A stretch of 64,000 nt of DNA from Dactylosporangium sucinum (GTDB taxonomy: Bacteria > Actinomycetota > Actinomycetes > Mycobacteriales > Micromonosporaceae). Positions 35,235 to 44,393 of this stretch are shown here, piece by piece; position 1 is the first letter of the stretch, and the number at the start of each line of letters is the position of its first letter. The stretch is from positions 193,897-257,896 of the forward strand of contig NZ_BMPI01000007.1 in the NCBI RefSeq assembly GCF_014647515.1, read 5' to 3'. The position numbers were made by a program, and so were the translations under genes. The notes below the pieces were generated by a model. The model ran no database searches, was not told where the DNA came from, and saw nothing but the letters and a program-made list of their open reading frames with translations.

Positions 35235-35569
35235 TGCATCCCGTGCTGCCGTTCACGATCGCCGCGCTGCTGTTCGGCATCGGCGTCTACGGCGTGGTCG
35301 TCCGGCGCAACGCCGTGCTGCTGCTCATGGCCGTCGAGCTGATGCTCAACGCGGTCAACCTGATCTTCGTCACCGCCGACGCCACCATCCGGGCCGCCGT
35401 GCCGCACGCCGGGCAGACGTTCACGCTGTTCGTGATCGTGCTCGCCGCGGCCGAGGTCGGCGTCGGGCTCGCGCTGATCCTGCAGCTCTACCGGCTGCGC
35501 CGCAGCGTGGTGGTCGACGAGCTGGAGCTCGACGACACCGCCCGGCCCGACCAGGAGGTTTCGGCGTGA
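35234..35569 (+). CDS. nuoK: NADH-quinone oxidoreductase subunit K
   Basis: NuoK is a three-helix subunit with two buried glutamates in proton transfer. The 111-residue product has FTIAALLFGIGVYGVVV, then MAVELMLNAVNLIFV with the conserved glutamate, then LFVIVLAAAEVGVGLALIL with the second. A charged C-terminal tail extends past the usual 100 residues. It is coupled to nuoJ and nuoL by overlapping codons. Confidence 0.95.
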   Translation: MHPVLPFTIAALLFGIGVYGVVVRRNAVLLLMAVELMLNAVNLIFVTADATIRAAVPHAGQTFTLFVIVLAAAEVGVGLALILQLYRLRRSVVVDELELDDTARPDQEVSA

Positions 35570-37455
35570 TCATCGATCCGCTCGGCGCCGCCCTGCCCGG
35601 GGTCCCGCTCGCCCTCGGCCTGGCCGGGCTGCTGCTGCGCGGCGACCGGCGGGTGCCGGCGGCCGTGCTCGGCGTCGGCGGCGCCACCGCGGCGCTCGTC
35701 ATCGCGGTGGCCGCGGCCGTGCGCGGCCCCCACGGGCCCGACCGCGGCCACGTGCTCGCCGAGTTCGGCCGGCTGGCCGTCACCTTCGGCACCTGGCTCG
35801 ACGGCCCGGCCGGGCTGGTGGCGGTCGCGGTCGCCGTGGTCGCCCTGTGCGTCCAGGTCTACTCGGTGGCCTACCTGCACGGCGACGACCGCTACGCGCC
35901 CTACGCCGCCCAGGTCAGCCTCTTCACCGGCGCGATGCTGCTGGTCGTCGCGTCCGGCGACCTGATCGTGATGCTCATCGGCTGGGAGGTCATGGGCATC
36001 TGTTCCTATCTGCTGATCGGCCACGACCGGCGGCTGCCCGAGGCGCCGCGGGCCGCGGTCAAGGCGTTCCTCGTCACCCGCGTCGGCGACGTCGGCTTCC
36101 TGCTCGGCATCGTGCTGCTCGGGGTGCGGGCCGGCAGCTTCCGCATCGCGGACGTGTTCGCCGCCGACCTGTCGGGCGGCACGGTGACCGCCGCCTGCCT
36201 GCTGCTGCTCGCCGGGGTCGCCGGCAAGAGCGCGCAGTTCCCGCTGCACACCTGGCTGCCCGACGCGATGGCCGGCCCGACCCCGATCTCGGCCCTGATC
36301 CACGCCGCGACGATGGTGGCGGCCGGCGTCTACGTCGTGGCCCGGCTGTTCCCGCTGTTCGAGCGGTCGGCGGCGGCCCTGGTCGTGCTGGCGCTGATGG
36401 CGTCGGTCACCATGCTGCTCGGCGCGCTGTCCGCCCTCGGGCAGGACGACATCAAGCGGGTGCTGGCCTGGTCGACGGTCAGCCAGCTCGGCTACATGAC
36501 CGGCGCGCTCGCCGTCGGCGCGCCCGCGGCCGCGCTGTTCCACCTGCTCAGCCACGCGGCGTTCAAGGCGCTGCTGTTCCTCGCGGCCGGAGCGGTGATC
36601 CACGCGGTCGGCACCAACCTCATGGCGGCGATGGGCGGGCTGCGGGAGCGGATGCCGGCGACGTTCTGGACCATGACGGCCGCCCTCGCCGCGCTCGCCG
36701 GGGTGCCGGTGTTCGCCGGGTTCTGGAGCAAGGACGCGATCGTGGAGGCCGCCTGGCACGCCACCACCGGCGGCGGCCACGGGCCGCTGCCGCGGGGCGT
36801 CGCCGCCGTCGTGTTCGTCTCCGCCTGCCTGACCGTCGCGGTCACCGCGGCCTACGTGGTGCGGCTGTGGCGGCGCACGTTCGCCGGCGAGCCCCGGTCG
36901 GACGGGGCGCGGGCGGGCCACGAGCCGCCGTGGGCGATGCGCGGGCCGCTGCTGGTGCTCGCCGTGCCGACCGTGCTGCTCGGGTTCGCCGGACTCGCCA
37001 CGGGCTTCAGCGACCGGCTGGCCGGCGGCGGGTGGGGCGGGGCCGACGGCGCGATGCCGCTGCGGGCCGCCGAGCCGGTCGCGCACCTGACCTGGCTGGC
37101 GATCGTCCCGCTCGTCCTGCTGGCGGCCGGGGGCTGGCTCGCCTGGCGCCGCGACCCGGCGGCGCCGCTGCCCGACACCGCCGCCACCCGCCTGTTCGCC
37201 AACGCCTTCTATCTCGACGCGGTGCAGGACGCGCTCGTCACCCGGCCGGTCGCGGCCCTGGCCCGGGCCGGGCGGCGGGCCGACGAGCGGTTCGTCGACG
37301 GCGCGGTCGAGGGGGTCGGGTCCGGCGCCGGGGGCGCGGGCGGGCTGCTCGCCCGGGTCCACATGGCCGCACTGCCCCGGGCGACCACCACCGTGCTCGG
37401 TGGGGCCGTCGTCATCGGCGTGGTCGTCGCGATCGTCGTGGGGGTGGCCCGATGA
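35566..37455 (+). CDS. nuoL: NADH-quinone oxidoreductase subunit L
   Basis: NuoL is the distal antiporter-like proton pump with the long lateral helix. The 629-residue protein starts at GTG, overlapping nuoK by four bases. Family motifs seen are GWEVMGICSYLLIG, TRVGDVGFLLG, GKSAQFPLHTWLPDAMAGPTPISALIHAATMVAAGVY and LAWSTVSQLGYM. The C-terminal part includes LFANAFYLDAVQDALVTRPV, the lateral helix region. Length is normal. Confidence 0.97.
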   Translation: MIIDPLGAALPGVPLALGLAGLLLRGDRRVPAAVLGVGGATAALVIAVAAAVRGPHGPDRGHVLAEFGRLAVTFGTWLDGPAGLVAVAVAVVALCVQVYSVAYLHGDDRYAPYAAQVSLFTGAMLLVVASGDLIVMLIGWEVMGICSYLLIGHDRRLPEAPRAAVKAFLVTRVGDVGFLLGIVLLGVRAGSFRIADVFAADLSGGTVTAACLLLLAGVAGKSAQFPLHTWLPDAMAGPTPISALIHAATMVAAGVYVVARLFPLFERSAAALVVLALMASVTMLLGALSALGQDDIKRVLAWSTVSQLGYMTGALAVGAPAAALFHLLSHAAFKALLFLAAGAVIHAVGTNLMAAMGGLRERMPATFWTMTAALAALAGVPVFAGFWSKDAIVEAAWHATTGGGHGPLPRGVAAVVFVSACLTVAVTAAYVVRLWRRTFAGEPRSDGARAGHEPPWAMRGPLLVLAVPTVLLGFAGLATGFSDRLAGGGWGGADGAMPLRAAEPVAHLTWLAIVPLVLLAAGGWLAWRRDPAAPLPDTAATRLFANAFYLDAVQDALVTRPVAALARAGRRADERFVDGAVEGVGSGAGGAGGLLARVHMAALPRATTTVLGGAVVIGVVVAIVVGVAR

Positions 37456-38966
37456 CCACCGGAGAGACGCTCCTGCTGGCCACGCTGCTGCTGCCGGCGA
37501 TCGGCGCGCTGGCCGCCGCCGGCCTGCCGGCCCGGCTCGACCGCGCCGGGCGGGTGGCCGGCACGGTGTTCGCCGCCGCCACGTTCGGCGTCACGCTCAT
37601 GTTCGGCCCGCCGAACGTGGCGCCCGGCACGGCGTCGCGCGTCGCGCCCTGGGCCGAGCTCGACCTGCCCTGGGCACCGGCGCTGAGCCTGCGGTTCCAC
37701 CTCGGCATCGACGGCATCTCCTACCCGCTGGTCCTGCTCACCGCGCTGCTGACCATGCTGTGCTGCGCCTACTGCCTCTGGCGGGTGCCGGACCCGGGCC
37801 GCGGCCGGCTGCTGGTGGCGCTGCTGCTGGTCCTGGAGGTCGGCATCCTGGGCGTGTTCCTCTCGCTCGACCTGGTGCTGTTCTTCGTGTTCTTCGAGGT
37901 CGTGCTCCTGCCGATGTATGCGGTGATCGCCGGCTGGGGCGGCGCCGACCGGCGGCGGGCGGCCCGCAAGTTCGTGCTCTATACGCTGTTCGGCTCGGTG
38001 CTGCTCCTGGTCGGCGTCTTCGTGGTCGTGTCGGCGTCGGGCACCGCCGACCTGGTGGCGCTGGGTGACCCGGCCACCCGCCCGATGTCGCGGGACATGC
38101 AGCTGCTCGCGTTCGTGCTGCTCGCCCTCGCATTCGCGGTCAAGAGCCCGCTGTGGCCGCTGCACACCTGGCTGCCGGCCGCCCACACCGAGGCGCCGAC
38201 GGTGGGCTCGGTGATCCTGGCCGGCGTGCTGCTGAAGATGGGCACCTACGGGTTGCTGCGGGTCGCGGTCGGCGTGGCGCCCGACGGGGCCGCGCGCAGC
38301 GCCCCGGTCCTCGCCGTCCTGGCCACCGCCGCGATCATCGCCGGCGGCCTGGTCTGCCTGGCCCAGACCGAGCTCAAGCGGCTCATCGCCTACTCGTCGG
38401 TCGGCCACATGGGCTTCGTGCTGCTCGGCATCGCGACCCTGACCGCCACCGGCCTGCAGGCCGCCCTCATCGGCAACATCGCCCACGGCATCGTCACCGG
38501 CCTGCTGTTCTTCATCGCCGGCGGGATCAAGGACCGGGCGCACACCGGCGAGCTGGCCCGGCTCGGCGGGCTGCGGGAGACCGCGCCGGCCCTCAGCGGC
38601 GTGCTCGCCTACGCCGCGATCGCCTCGCTCGGCCTGCCCGGCCTCGCCGGCTTCTGGGGCGAGGCGTTCGCCGTCGTCGCCGCGTTCGAGCGCGGCGGCC
38701 CGCTGTGGATCACCCTCGGCGTCCTGGCCGCGGTCGGCGCGGCCCTCGCCGCCGCCTACTTCCTGCGCCTGCTGCGCCGGGTCACCCACGGTCCGGCCAG
38801 CCCGGTGGTCGCGGGGCTCGGCCCGCAGGCCCGGCTCGGCCCGGCCGAGATCGTCGCCTGGTCGCCGCTCGTGGTGCTGACCCTGGCCCTGGGCGTCCTG
38901 CCGCCGCTCGTCCTCTCCTACTCCGCCGATCCGGTGGCGGCCCTCGCGGAGGTGTTCGGCCGATGA
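37452..38966 (+). CDS. nuoM: NADH-quinone oxidoreductase subunit M
   Basis: NuoM is a second antiporter-like pump. The 504-residue product overlaps nuoL by four bases. Motifs are FVFFEVVLLPMYAVIAGWGG with the key glutamate, KSPLWPLHTWLPAAHTEAPTVGSVILAGVLLKMGTYGLLR with the key lysine, and YSSVGHMGFVLLG. Length is normal. The next gene overlaps by four bases. Confidence 0.97.
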   Translation: MTTGETLLLATLLLPAIGALAAAGLPARLDRAGRVAGTVFAAATFGVTLMFGPPNVAPGTASRVAPWAELDLPWAPALSLRFHLGIDGISYPLVLLTALLTMLCCAYCLWRVPDPGRGRLLVALLLVLEVGILGVFLSLDLVLFFVFFEVVLLPMYAVIAGWGGADRRRAARKFVLYTLFGSVLLLVGVFVVVSASGTADLVALGDPATRPMSRDMQLLAFVLLALAFAVKSPLWPLHTWLPAAHTEAPTVGSVILAGVLLKMGTYGLLRVAVGVAPDGAARSAPVLAVLATAAIIAGGLVCLAQTELKRLIAYSSVGHMGFVLLGIATLTATGLQAALIGNIAHGIVTGLLFFIAGGIKDRAHTGELARLGGLRETAPALSGVLAYAAIASLGLPGLAGFWGEAFAVVAAFERGGPLWITLGVLAAVGAALAAAYFLRLLRRVTHGPASPVVAGLGPQARLGPAEIVAWSPLVVLTLALGVLPPLVLSYSADPVAALAEVFGR

Positions 38967-40447
38967 GGATCGACCAGGTCGCGCTCCTGCCGACGTACGT
39001 CGCGGCCGGCACCGCCGTCCTCGCCCTGCTGGCCGACCTGCTGGTCCCGGGGCGGCGGGGCGTCGTGGCCGGGGTCACCGCGCTGGGCATGCTCGGCACG
39101 ATCGCCACCGCCGCCGCCGTCGGCGTGGGGCTCGACGACGGCGCCCGGCGGACCGCGTTCTGCCTCGGGCCGGAGCAGTGCTCGCTGGTGTTCGACCCCG
39201 CGACCGCGATCGTCGCCGGGGTGTTCGCCGCGCTCGCCCTGGGCGCGCTGGCACTGTCGGTGCCGCTGCTGCGCACCGGCGAGGTGCCGGCCGGGGAGTA
39301 CTGCTTCCTCCTCGCCGCCTCGATGACCGGCGCGGTCGTGCTCGGCGGCGCCCGCGACCTGATCACGCTGATCGTGGCGCTCGAGACGTTGACGCTGCCG
39401 CTGTACCTCCTCGTGGGGCTCCGCCGCGGCAACCGCTCGGGTGGTTCCGCCGCCGTGACGTTCTTCGTGGTCAGCGTCGTGTCGACGGCGGTGGCGCTGC
39501 TCGGCGCCGCGCTCGTCTTCACCGCCACCGGCGGCGTCCACTTCGCCGACATCGCGGGCGCCCGGGTCGCGCCGGCCGCCGAGCCGCTGCTCAAGGTGGG
39601 CGTGATCCTGCTGCTCACCGGCCTCGCGTTCAAGGTCGCCGCGGTGCCCGCGCACGCCTGGGCGCCGGCCACCTACGACGGGGCGCCGTTACCGGTCGCC
39701 GCCTACCTGTCGACGGCGTCCAAGCTCGGTGGCGTGGTCGCGCTGCTGCTCGTCGGCGTGTCCGCCGCCCGGCCGGTGCTCGCCACGTCGGGCCTCACCC
39801 TGGCCGTGCTCGCGGTGCTGAGCATGACCGTCGGCAACCTCGTCGCGCTGCGCCAGCGGCGCATGGTGCGGCTGCTCGCCTGGTCGTCGGTCGCCCAGGC
39901 CGGCTACCTGCTGGCCCCGCTCGGCGCGCTGCTCGCCGCCGGCGGGCGCACCGGGCCGGCCGTCGAGCTGCTGGTCGCGGCCACCTTGGCCTATGCCTTC
40001 TTCTACGTCGTGCTGGAGTTCTCCGCGTTCGGCGCGCTCGTCGCGGTCCGGGGCGCCGCCGACGGCGGCGAGCTCGCCGACTACCGGGGCCTGGCCCGCC
40101 GCTCCCCCTGGCTGACCGCCGTCCTGGTGATCTCCCTCACCGGGCTGGCCGGCCTGCCGCCGGGGCTCGCGGGCCTGTTCGCCAAGGTCGCCGTGGTCCG
40201 CTCGCTGCTCGGTGGCGACGCGGTCTGGCTGGCCATCGTGGTCGCGCTCAACGCCGTGATCGGCCTGGCCTACTACGTCCGCGCGGCGGCCGGCCTCTTC
40301 GGCGAGGCCGGCGAGGGCTCCCCCGACCTCGTGAAACAGCGGGTGAGCTGGCCCGTTGCCGCCGCCGTGGCGGCCGCCGCCGTCGTGGCCGTCCTCGTCG
40401 GCCTGGCGCCCGAGCTCGTCATGCGGGCCGCCGGGACGTTCAGCTAG
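38963..40447 (+). CDS. nuoN: NADH-quinone oxidoreductase subunit N
   Basis: NuoN is the innermost antiporter-like pump. The 494-residue protein has [35 protein letters not shown] with the conserved glutamate, [38 protein letters not shown] with the lysine, and [20 protein letters not shown]. It ends the operon and is followed 52 bp later by htpX. Confidence 0.96.
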   Translation: MRIDQVALLPTYVAAGTAVLALLADLLVPGRRGVVAGVTALGMLGTIATAAAVGVGLDDGARRTAFCLGPEQCSLVFDPATAIVAGVFAALALGALALSVPLLRTGEVPAGEYCFLLAASMTGAVVLGGARDLITLIVALETLTLPLYLLVGLRRGNRSGGSAAVTFFVVSVVSTAVALLGAALVFTATGGVHFADIAGARVAPAAEPLLKVGVILLLTGLAFKVAAVPAHAWAPATYDGAPLPVAAYLSTASKLGGVVALLLVGVSAARPVLATSGLTLAVLAVLSMTVGNLVALRQRRMVRLLAWSSVAQAGYLLAPLGALLAAGGRTGPAVELLVAATLAYAFFYVVLEFSAFGALVAVRGAADGGELADYRGLARRSPWLTAVLVISLTGLAGLPPGLAGLFAKVAVVRSLLGGDAVWLAIVVALNAVIGLAYYVRAAAGLFGEAGEGSPDLVKQRVSWPVAAAVAAAAVVAVLVGLAPELVMRAAGTFS

Positions 40448-40499
40448 CTCACAGCTAGCACCGGGAAGGCACACGGGTGGTCGCGGTGTTATTGGATGC

Positions 40500-41372
40500 A
40501 TGCAGCACAGGCATTTCAACGGTCTGAAGACAGCCGCCCTCCTCGGGCTGCTGACCTCATTGATCCTGCTTGTCGGCTACTGGCTCGGCGGTAGCACCGG
40601 TTTGGTCATCGCCGTGTTCCTGTCGCTGGCAATGAACGCGTTCAGCTACTTCTACTCGGACAAGATCGCCCTGCGCGCCATGAACGCGCAGCCGGTCTCC
40701 GAGGCCCAGGCCCCCGAGCTCTACGCCATGGTCCGCGAGCTGGCCACCCAGGCCGGCCAGCCCATGCCGCGGCTCTACATCAGCCCCACGATGCAGCCCA
40801 ACGCGTTCGCGACCGGCCGCAACCCGAAGCACGCCGCGGTCGCGGTCACCCAGGGCATCCTCGGCATGCTCACGACGCGCGAGCTGCGCGGCGTGATCGG
40901 CCACGAGCTGTCCCACGTGTACAACCGCGACATCCTCATCTCCAGCGTCGCCGGCGCCCTCGGCGGCATGATCACCATGCTGGCCCAGCTGGCGATCTTC
41001 CTGCCGCTCGGCGGCTCGAGCGACGACGAGGACGGCCCGGGCATCCTCGGCATGCTGCTGATGCTCATCCTCGGCCCGCTGGCCGCGATGGTCATCCAGA
41101 TGGCGATCAGCCGCAACCGTGAGTACCAGGCGGACGAGTCGGGCGCCCGGCTCACCAACGACCCGCTGGCCCTGGCCAGCGCCCTGCGGAAGATCCACCG
41201 CGGCACCCAGGCGCTGCCGCTGCCGGCCGACAGCCAGCTGGCCAGCCAGGCCCACCTCATGATCGACAACCCCCTCAAGGGCGGCGGGCTCGCGTCCCTG
41301 TTCTCGACGCACCCGCCGATGGAGCAGCGGGTGGCCCGCCTCGAGCAGATGGCCGGGGTGCAGTACCGCTAA
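40500..41372 (+). CDS. htpX: Membrane zinc metalloprotease HtpX
   Basis: HtpX is an M48 peptidase that degrades misfolded membrane proteins. The 290-residue product has two N-terminal spans, zinc motif H135-E-L-S-H139, two more spans, and the [13 protein letters not shown] motif that provides the third ligand (E208). Length matches the family. It follows nuoN on the same strand; the same order is present, to my knowledge, after the second nuo cluster of Streptomyces coelicolor. Confidence 0.96.
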   Translation: MQHRHFNGLKTAALLGLLTSLILLVGYWLGGSTGLVIAVFLSLAMNAFSYFYSDKIALRAMNAQPVSEAQAPELYAMVRELATQAGQPMPRLYISPTMQPNAFATGRNPKHAAVAVTQGILGMLTTRELRGVIGHELSHVYNRDILISSVAGALGGMITMLAQLAIFLPLGGSSDDEDGPGILGMLLMLILGPLAAMVIQMAISRNREYQADESGARLTNDPLALASALRKIHRGTQALPLPADSQLASQAHLMIDNPLKGGGLASLFSTHPPMEQRVARLEQMAGVQYR

Positions 41373-41388
41373 ATCCCCTTCGGACCGG

Positions 41389-41421
41389 GAAGGGCCTGCC
41401 GTTAGTATCGGCGGGCCCTTC
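41389..41421 (+). terminator. htpX terminator
   Basis: A 13-bp stem (GAAGGGCCTGCCG with one G-U pair) and TTAGTAT loop lie 16 bp after htpX. Its end is followed by CAGTCCTTAC, with little U-tract. Confidence 0.75.
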
Positions 41422-41444
41422 AGTCCTTACCGAAAGGGGTCGTC

Positions 41445-42680
41445 GTGCTCCGGCAGTACGCCTCCGTCTGGCGGCTCCCCGGAGCGCCGGTCCTGCTCGT
41501 CGTGGGCGTCGCCGCCCGGCTCGGCATCGGGATGATCTCCCTGTCGCTGCTGCTGCTGTTGCAGCGGACGACCGGGCGGTACACCGAGGCGGCGCTCGCC
41601 TGCTCGGTGTACGCGATCGCCACCGCCGTCGCCAGCCCGGTCGTCGGCCGCCTCGCCGACCGCGCCGGCCCCGCCCCGGTGCTGCTCGTGACCGGCGTCG
41701 CCCACCCGATCACGCTGCTCCTGCTGATGTTCGCCGGCCTGCGGCACGCGCCGCTGCCGCTGATCCTGGTCGCCGCGACGCTCGCCGGGGCGACGTTCCC
41801 GCCGCTGACCGCCGCCGTGCGCGGCACCTGGAACGCGCTGACGGCCGACCAGCCGCAGGTCAGGATGACCGCCCTGGCCGCCGAGACCGCGCTCTTCGAG
41901 ATCGTCTTCGTCGCCGGCCCGATGCTCGTGGCGCTCTGCGTCGCCCTCTGGCAGCCCTCGGTCGCGCTCGCCGCCGCGGCGGCGATCACGCTCGTCGGCA
42001 CGCTCACGGTCGCCCGCGGCCGGGCCATCCGCTCCTGGCGCCGCCACGAGGACCACGCGCCCGCCCGGGGGCTGGGCCCGCTGCGGGTGCCCGGGTTCGC
42101 CGCCCTGCTGGTCACGGCCTTCGGTCTGGGTTTTGCATTCGGGGGTACCGGCGTGGCCGTCCCCGCCTACGCGACCGCGCACGTGTCCGCCGATCCCGAG
42201 AGCGTCGGCGGCATCCTGCTCGGCATCTGGGGCATCGGCAGCGCCGCGAGCGGCCTCTGGTTCGGTGCGCGCCACCGGGTCGGCGCGCGGCTCGGCTGGA
42301 TGCTCACCGGCGTGGCGGCCAGCCTGGCCGTCCTTGCCGCCATGCCGAACGCGGTTGCCCTGGGCGCCGCCCTGATCATCGGCGGCGCGACGATCGCCCC
42401 CACACTCACGGTGCAGAACTCGCTCGTCGGCGCGATCGTGCCGCGCTCGATGCTGAACGAGGCCTACACCTGGCTGGTGACCGTCTCGGTGGCCGCCAGC
42501 GCCACCGGGGTGGCCGTCACCGGCGTGGTGGTCGACCGCGCGGGCGGCGTCATGTGGGCGTTCCTGCTGGGTGGGGCCGCGGTGGCCGCCGGCGCGGTGG
42601 TGGCGTTGCTGCCCCGCGGCTCGATTGCGCGCGCCACCGCCGTCGCCCACTCGGGCGACGACATCAAGGCCGTTGTGTAG
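41445..42680 (+). CDS. MFS transporter
   Basis: A GTG preceded by GAAAGGGG gives a 411-residue protein with about 12 membrane segments and a central basic loop (RGRAIRSWRRHEDHAPARGLGP) between the two halves. Motif A-like VVGRLADRAGPAPVL follows helix 2. The segment ALTADQPQVRMTALAAETALFEIVFVAGPML after helix 4 resembles proteins annotated as drug or sugar efflux MFS. Substrate unknown. It is convergent with yajQ. Confidence 0.88.
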   Translation: MLRQYASVWRLPGAPVLLVVGVAARLGIGMISLSLLLLLQRTTGRYTEAALACSVYAIATAVASPVVGRLADRAGPAPVLLVTGVAHPITLLLLMFAGLRHAPLPLILVAATLAGATFPPLTAAVRGTWNALTADQPQVRMTALAAETALFEIVFVAGPMLVALCVALWQPSVALAAAAAITLVGTLTVARGRAIRSWRRHEDHAPARGLGPLRVPGFAALLVTAFGLGFAFGGTGVAVPAYATAHVSADPESVGGILLGIWGIGSAASGLWFGARHRVGARLGWMLTGVAASLAVLAAMPNAVALGAALIIGGATIAPTLTVQNSLVGAIVPRSMLNEAYTWLVTVSVAASATGVAVTGVVVDRAGGVMWAFLLGGAAVAAGAVVALLPRGSIARATAVAHSGDDIKAVV

Positions 42681-42789
42681 GGTCCGGCCTCATGGCATGT
42701 GTGCCGCCCGACCCGTCTCGTGGTGATCTCGCCGCGGGCCACGACGTCGAGATCCGCCACGCTGACAGCTTCGTGCGCATCCGCGCCGT

Positions 42790-42859
42790 CCCGCCCGCCG
42801 GCCCGCCCGCCGGCCCGTCCACCGTCCCGTCCACCGTCCCGTCCACCGTCCCGTCCACC
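42790..42859. repeat. Six tandem 12-bp units between convergent genes
   Basis: Two units of CCCGCCCGCCGG are followed by about four units of CCCGTCCACCGT. In one plus frame they would read PPAG-PPAG-PSTV-PSTV-PSTV, inside a possible 67-residue reading from 42692 to 42895 that I do not accept as a gene. The last unit forms the left arm of the adjacent hairpin. Confidence 0.9.
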
Positions 42860-42872
42860 CGGACGGGACGGT
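42845..42872. terminator. Bidirectional terminator between MFS gene and yajQ
   Basis: A 12-bp perfect stem (ACCGTCCCGTCC) and ACCC loop lie between two convergent genes, 13 bp from the yajQ stop. No U-tract on either strand. It grew out of the tandem repeat. Confidence 0.7.
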
Positions 42873-42885
42873 GCTCGCCGCGGGA

Positions 42886-43380
42886 CTACCTGTAGTTGGT
42901 GAACTGCAGGGCGATGCCGAAGTCCTCCTGCTTGAGCAGGGCGATGACCGCCTGCAGGTCGTCCTTCTTCTTGCCGGTGACGCGCAGCTGGTCACCCTGG
43001 ATCTGCGCCTGAACGCCCTTCGGCCCCTCATCGCGGATCTTCTTCGAGATGGCCTTGGCCTTCTCCGACTCGATGCCCTGGATGATCTTCGCGTCGATCT
43101 TGAACGTCTTGCCCGACGCCCGCGGCTCCCCCGCGTCGAGCGACTTGAGCGAGATGTTGCGCTTGACCAGCTTCTCCTTGAAGACGTCGAGCGCCGCCTT
43201 GACCCGCTCCTCCGTGTCCGCCTGGAGCGAGACGCCCTCCTCCCCGGCCCACTTGATCTCAGCCCCGGTCCCGCGGAAGTCAAACCGCTGGGCCAGCTCC
43301 TTCTCGGCCTGGTTGAGCGCGTTGTCGACCTCCTGCCGGTCAACCTTGCTGACGATGTCGAACGAGGGTGCCGAAGCCAT
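42886..43380 (-). CDS. YajQ family nucleotide-binding protein
   Basis: YajQ proteins have two ferredoxin-like domains; some bind cyclic-di-GMP and regulate transcription, as reported for Xanthomonas. The 164-residue product starts [29 protein letters not shown] and has the conserved [40 protein letters not shown] and [21 protein letters not shown]. An upstream extension in the same frame is not family-like. Given the GGDEF-EAL protein 10 kb away, c-di-GMP signalling may operate in this organism; no direct link is shown. Confidence 0.94.
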   Translation of the reverse strand: MASAPSFDIVSKVDRQEVDNALNQAEKELAQRFDFRGTGAEIKWAGEEGVSLQADTEERVKAALDVFKEKLVKRNISLKSLDAGEPRASGKTFKIDAKIIQGIESEKAKAISKKIRDEGPKGVQAQIQGDQLRVTGKKKDDLQAVIALLKQEDFGIALQFTNYR

Positions 43381-43481
43381 GGCGGATGCTCCCTGTAAAC
43401 CTGGTCGTGTCGTGTTCCGGGCGTTGCGAGGGTACCCGTTTGCGTTGCCCCGGGGGCGTACCGCTATTCTTGCTTGCGCCA

Positions 43482-43562
43482 GGCGGGTTGCCCGAGCGGC
43501 CAATGGGAGCGGACTGTAAATCCGTCGCGAAAGCTACAGAGGTTCGAATCCTCTACCCGCCA
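43482..43562 (+). tRNA. tyrT: tRNA-Tyr (anticodon GTA)
   Basis: The 81-nt gene has acceptor GGCGGGT/ACCCGCC, anticodon loop CTGTAAA, a class II variable arm, T-arm AGAGG-TTCGAAT-CCTCT and discriminator A. CCA is not encoded. A strong terminator follows at once. Confidence 0.96.
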
Positions 43563-43571
43563 CCGGCAGGA

Positions 43572-43610
43572 AAAGTGCCCCTACCAGGGAAACCCGGTAG
43601 GGGCACTTTC
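43572..43610 (+). terminator. tRNA-Tyr terminator
   Basis: A 14-bp perfect outer stem (AAAGTGCCCCTACC) plus an inner GGG/CCC and AAA loop ends in CACTTTC. It is a strong intrinsic terminator nine bases after the tRNA. Confidence 0.9.
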
Positions 43611-43976
43611 ATGTGCGTCCAGCCGTCCACGGGCGCTTGCTGACAATACGCGGACAGGAGTTCCGCGGCTGGCGGCGTCGTCGCTGGTCATCGCCCGTGT
43701 GGACTCGTCCTTGACCCACGATGCGCTTCGCGTGGACGCGTAGCAGCCCGGCGTCACTGCGCCCGGCCCGCTGTGTCGCGGACGACTCCAGAGATCGAGC
43801 GGCTCGAACCGGGCACGCCGGCGTACGTACTGTGCGCCGACCGGGCGGCGTTCGACGTCCACGAGGAACAGCCGCACGCCAAGGTCTTCCTGGCCGGGCG
43901 GGACCAGTACCTGAGCGAGCTTGGCGCCGCCCGGGAAGCCTTCACATCGGGCAGAACCGACCTTGATCATCAGGTG
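43611..43976. other. Gap with no assignable gene
   Basis: Between the tRNA-Tyr terminator and the winged-helix regulator no reading frame is convincing. A plus-strand stretch from about 43773 (GTG) reads SRTTPEIERLEPGTPAYVLC... for about 70 residues with reasonable amino-acid composition, then runs antisense into the regulator, so it might be the leftover N-terminus of a decayed gene. No integrase or duplicated tRNA end is visible. Confidence 0.4.
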
Positions 43977-44393
43977 TCACGGGTGTGCGATGGCCTGCCG
44001 GGCGGATGGGTGGCGCTGTCGGCCGGCGGTTGTCGCTACCGGCCCGTTCGTCGTCTCGACGCGGGCGATCAGCTGCTTGAGTCGCGCGATCTCCTCGGCC
44101 AGTGCGGCGTTGCCGGCCGCGGTGAGGGTGATCCAGGTCCGGCCGCGCCGGCCGGCGTAGCCCTTCTCGACCTCGACCAGCCCGGCCGTCTCCAGCACGC
44201 CCAGGTGCTGGGAGAGGTTGCCGGCGGTCAGCTCCAGCTGGGTGCGCAGGTAGCCGAACTCCACGCGGCGGGCCTCGTGCGCGAGGGTGAGGATGCCGAG
44301 TCGGACGCGCTGGTGCACCACGTCGTCGAGCCCGGTGACCGGATGCGGGGATTCGGTCTCGTCCGGCGCCGGGATGCCGGCTGGGCCGGTCAT
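43977..44393 (-). CDS. Winged-helix transcriptional regulator
   Basis: The 138-residue protein contains a winged-helix domain at about residues 20 to 105 (VHQRVRLGILTLAHEARRVEFGYLRTQLELTAGNLSQHLGVLETAGLVEVEKGY), like the HTH_34 or ArsR-related regulators that recognise DNA as dimers. The GYAGRRGRTWITLT segment forms the wing. It overlaps the membrane-protein gene by four bases, so the pair is one operon. Such regulators commonly control the adjacent membrane gene. Confidence 0.88.
   Translation of the reverse strand: MTGPAGIPAPDETESPHPVTGLDDVVHQRVRLGILTLAHEARRVEFGYLRTQLELTAGNLSQHLGVLETAGLVEVEKGYAGRRGRTWITLTAAGNAALAEEIARLKQLIARVETTNGPVATTAGRQRHPSARQAIAHP

Noticed and set aside
35847..37451. 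Arginine-rich plus-strand frame overlapping nuoL
   Set aside because: It is the out-of-frame upstream extension of nuoM; the real gene begins at the ATG that overlaps the nuoL stop.
42692..42895. 67-residue plus-strand reading containing PSTV repeats
   Set aside because: Its end overlaps yajQ and a terminator hairpin, it has no ribosome-binding site and it is mostly repeat.
43482..43610. Phage attachment site at tRNA-Tyr
   Set aside because: No second copy of the tRNA 3' end and no integrase gene were seen in the window.
43581..43970. 129-residue minus-strand frame downstream of the regulator
   Set aside because: It runs into the tRNA-Tyr terminator stem, lacks a ribosome-binding site and has no recognisable domain.
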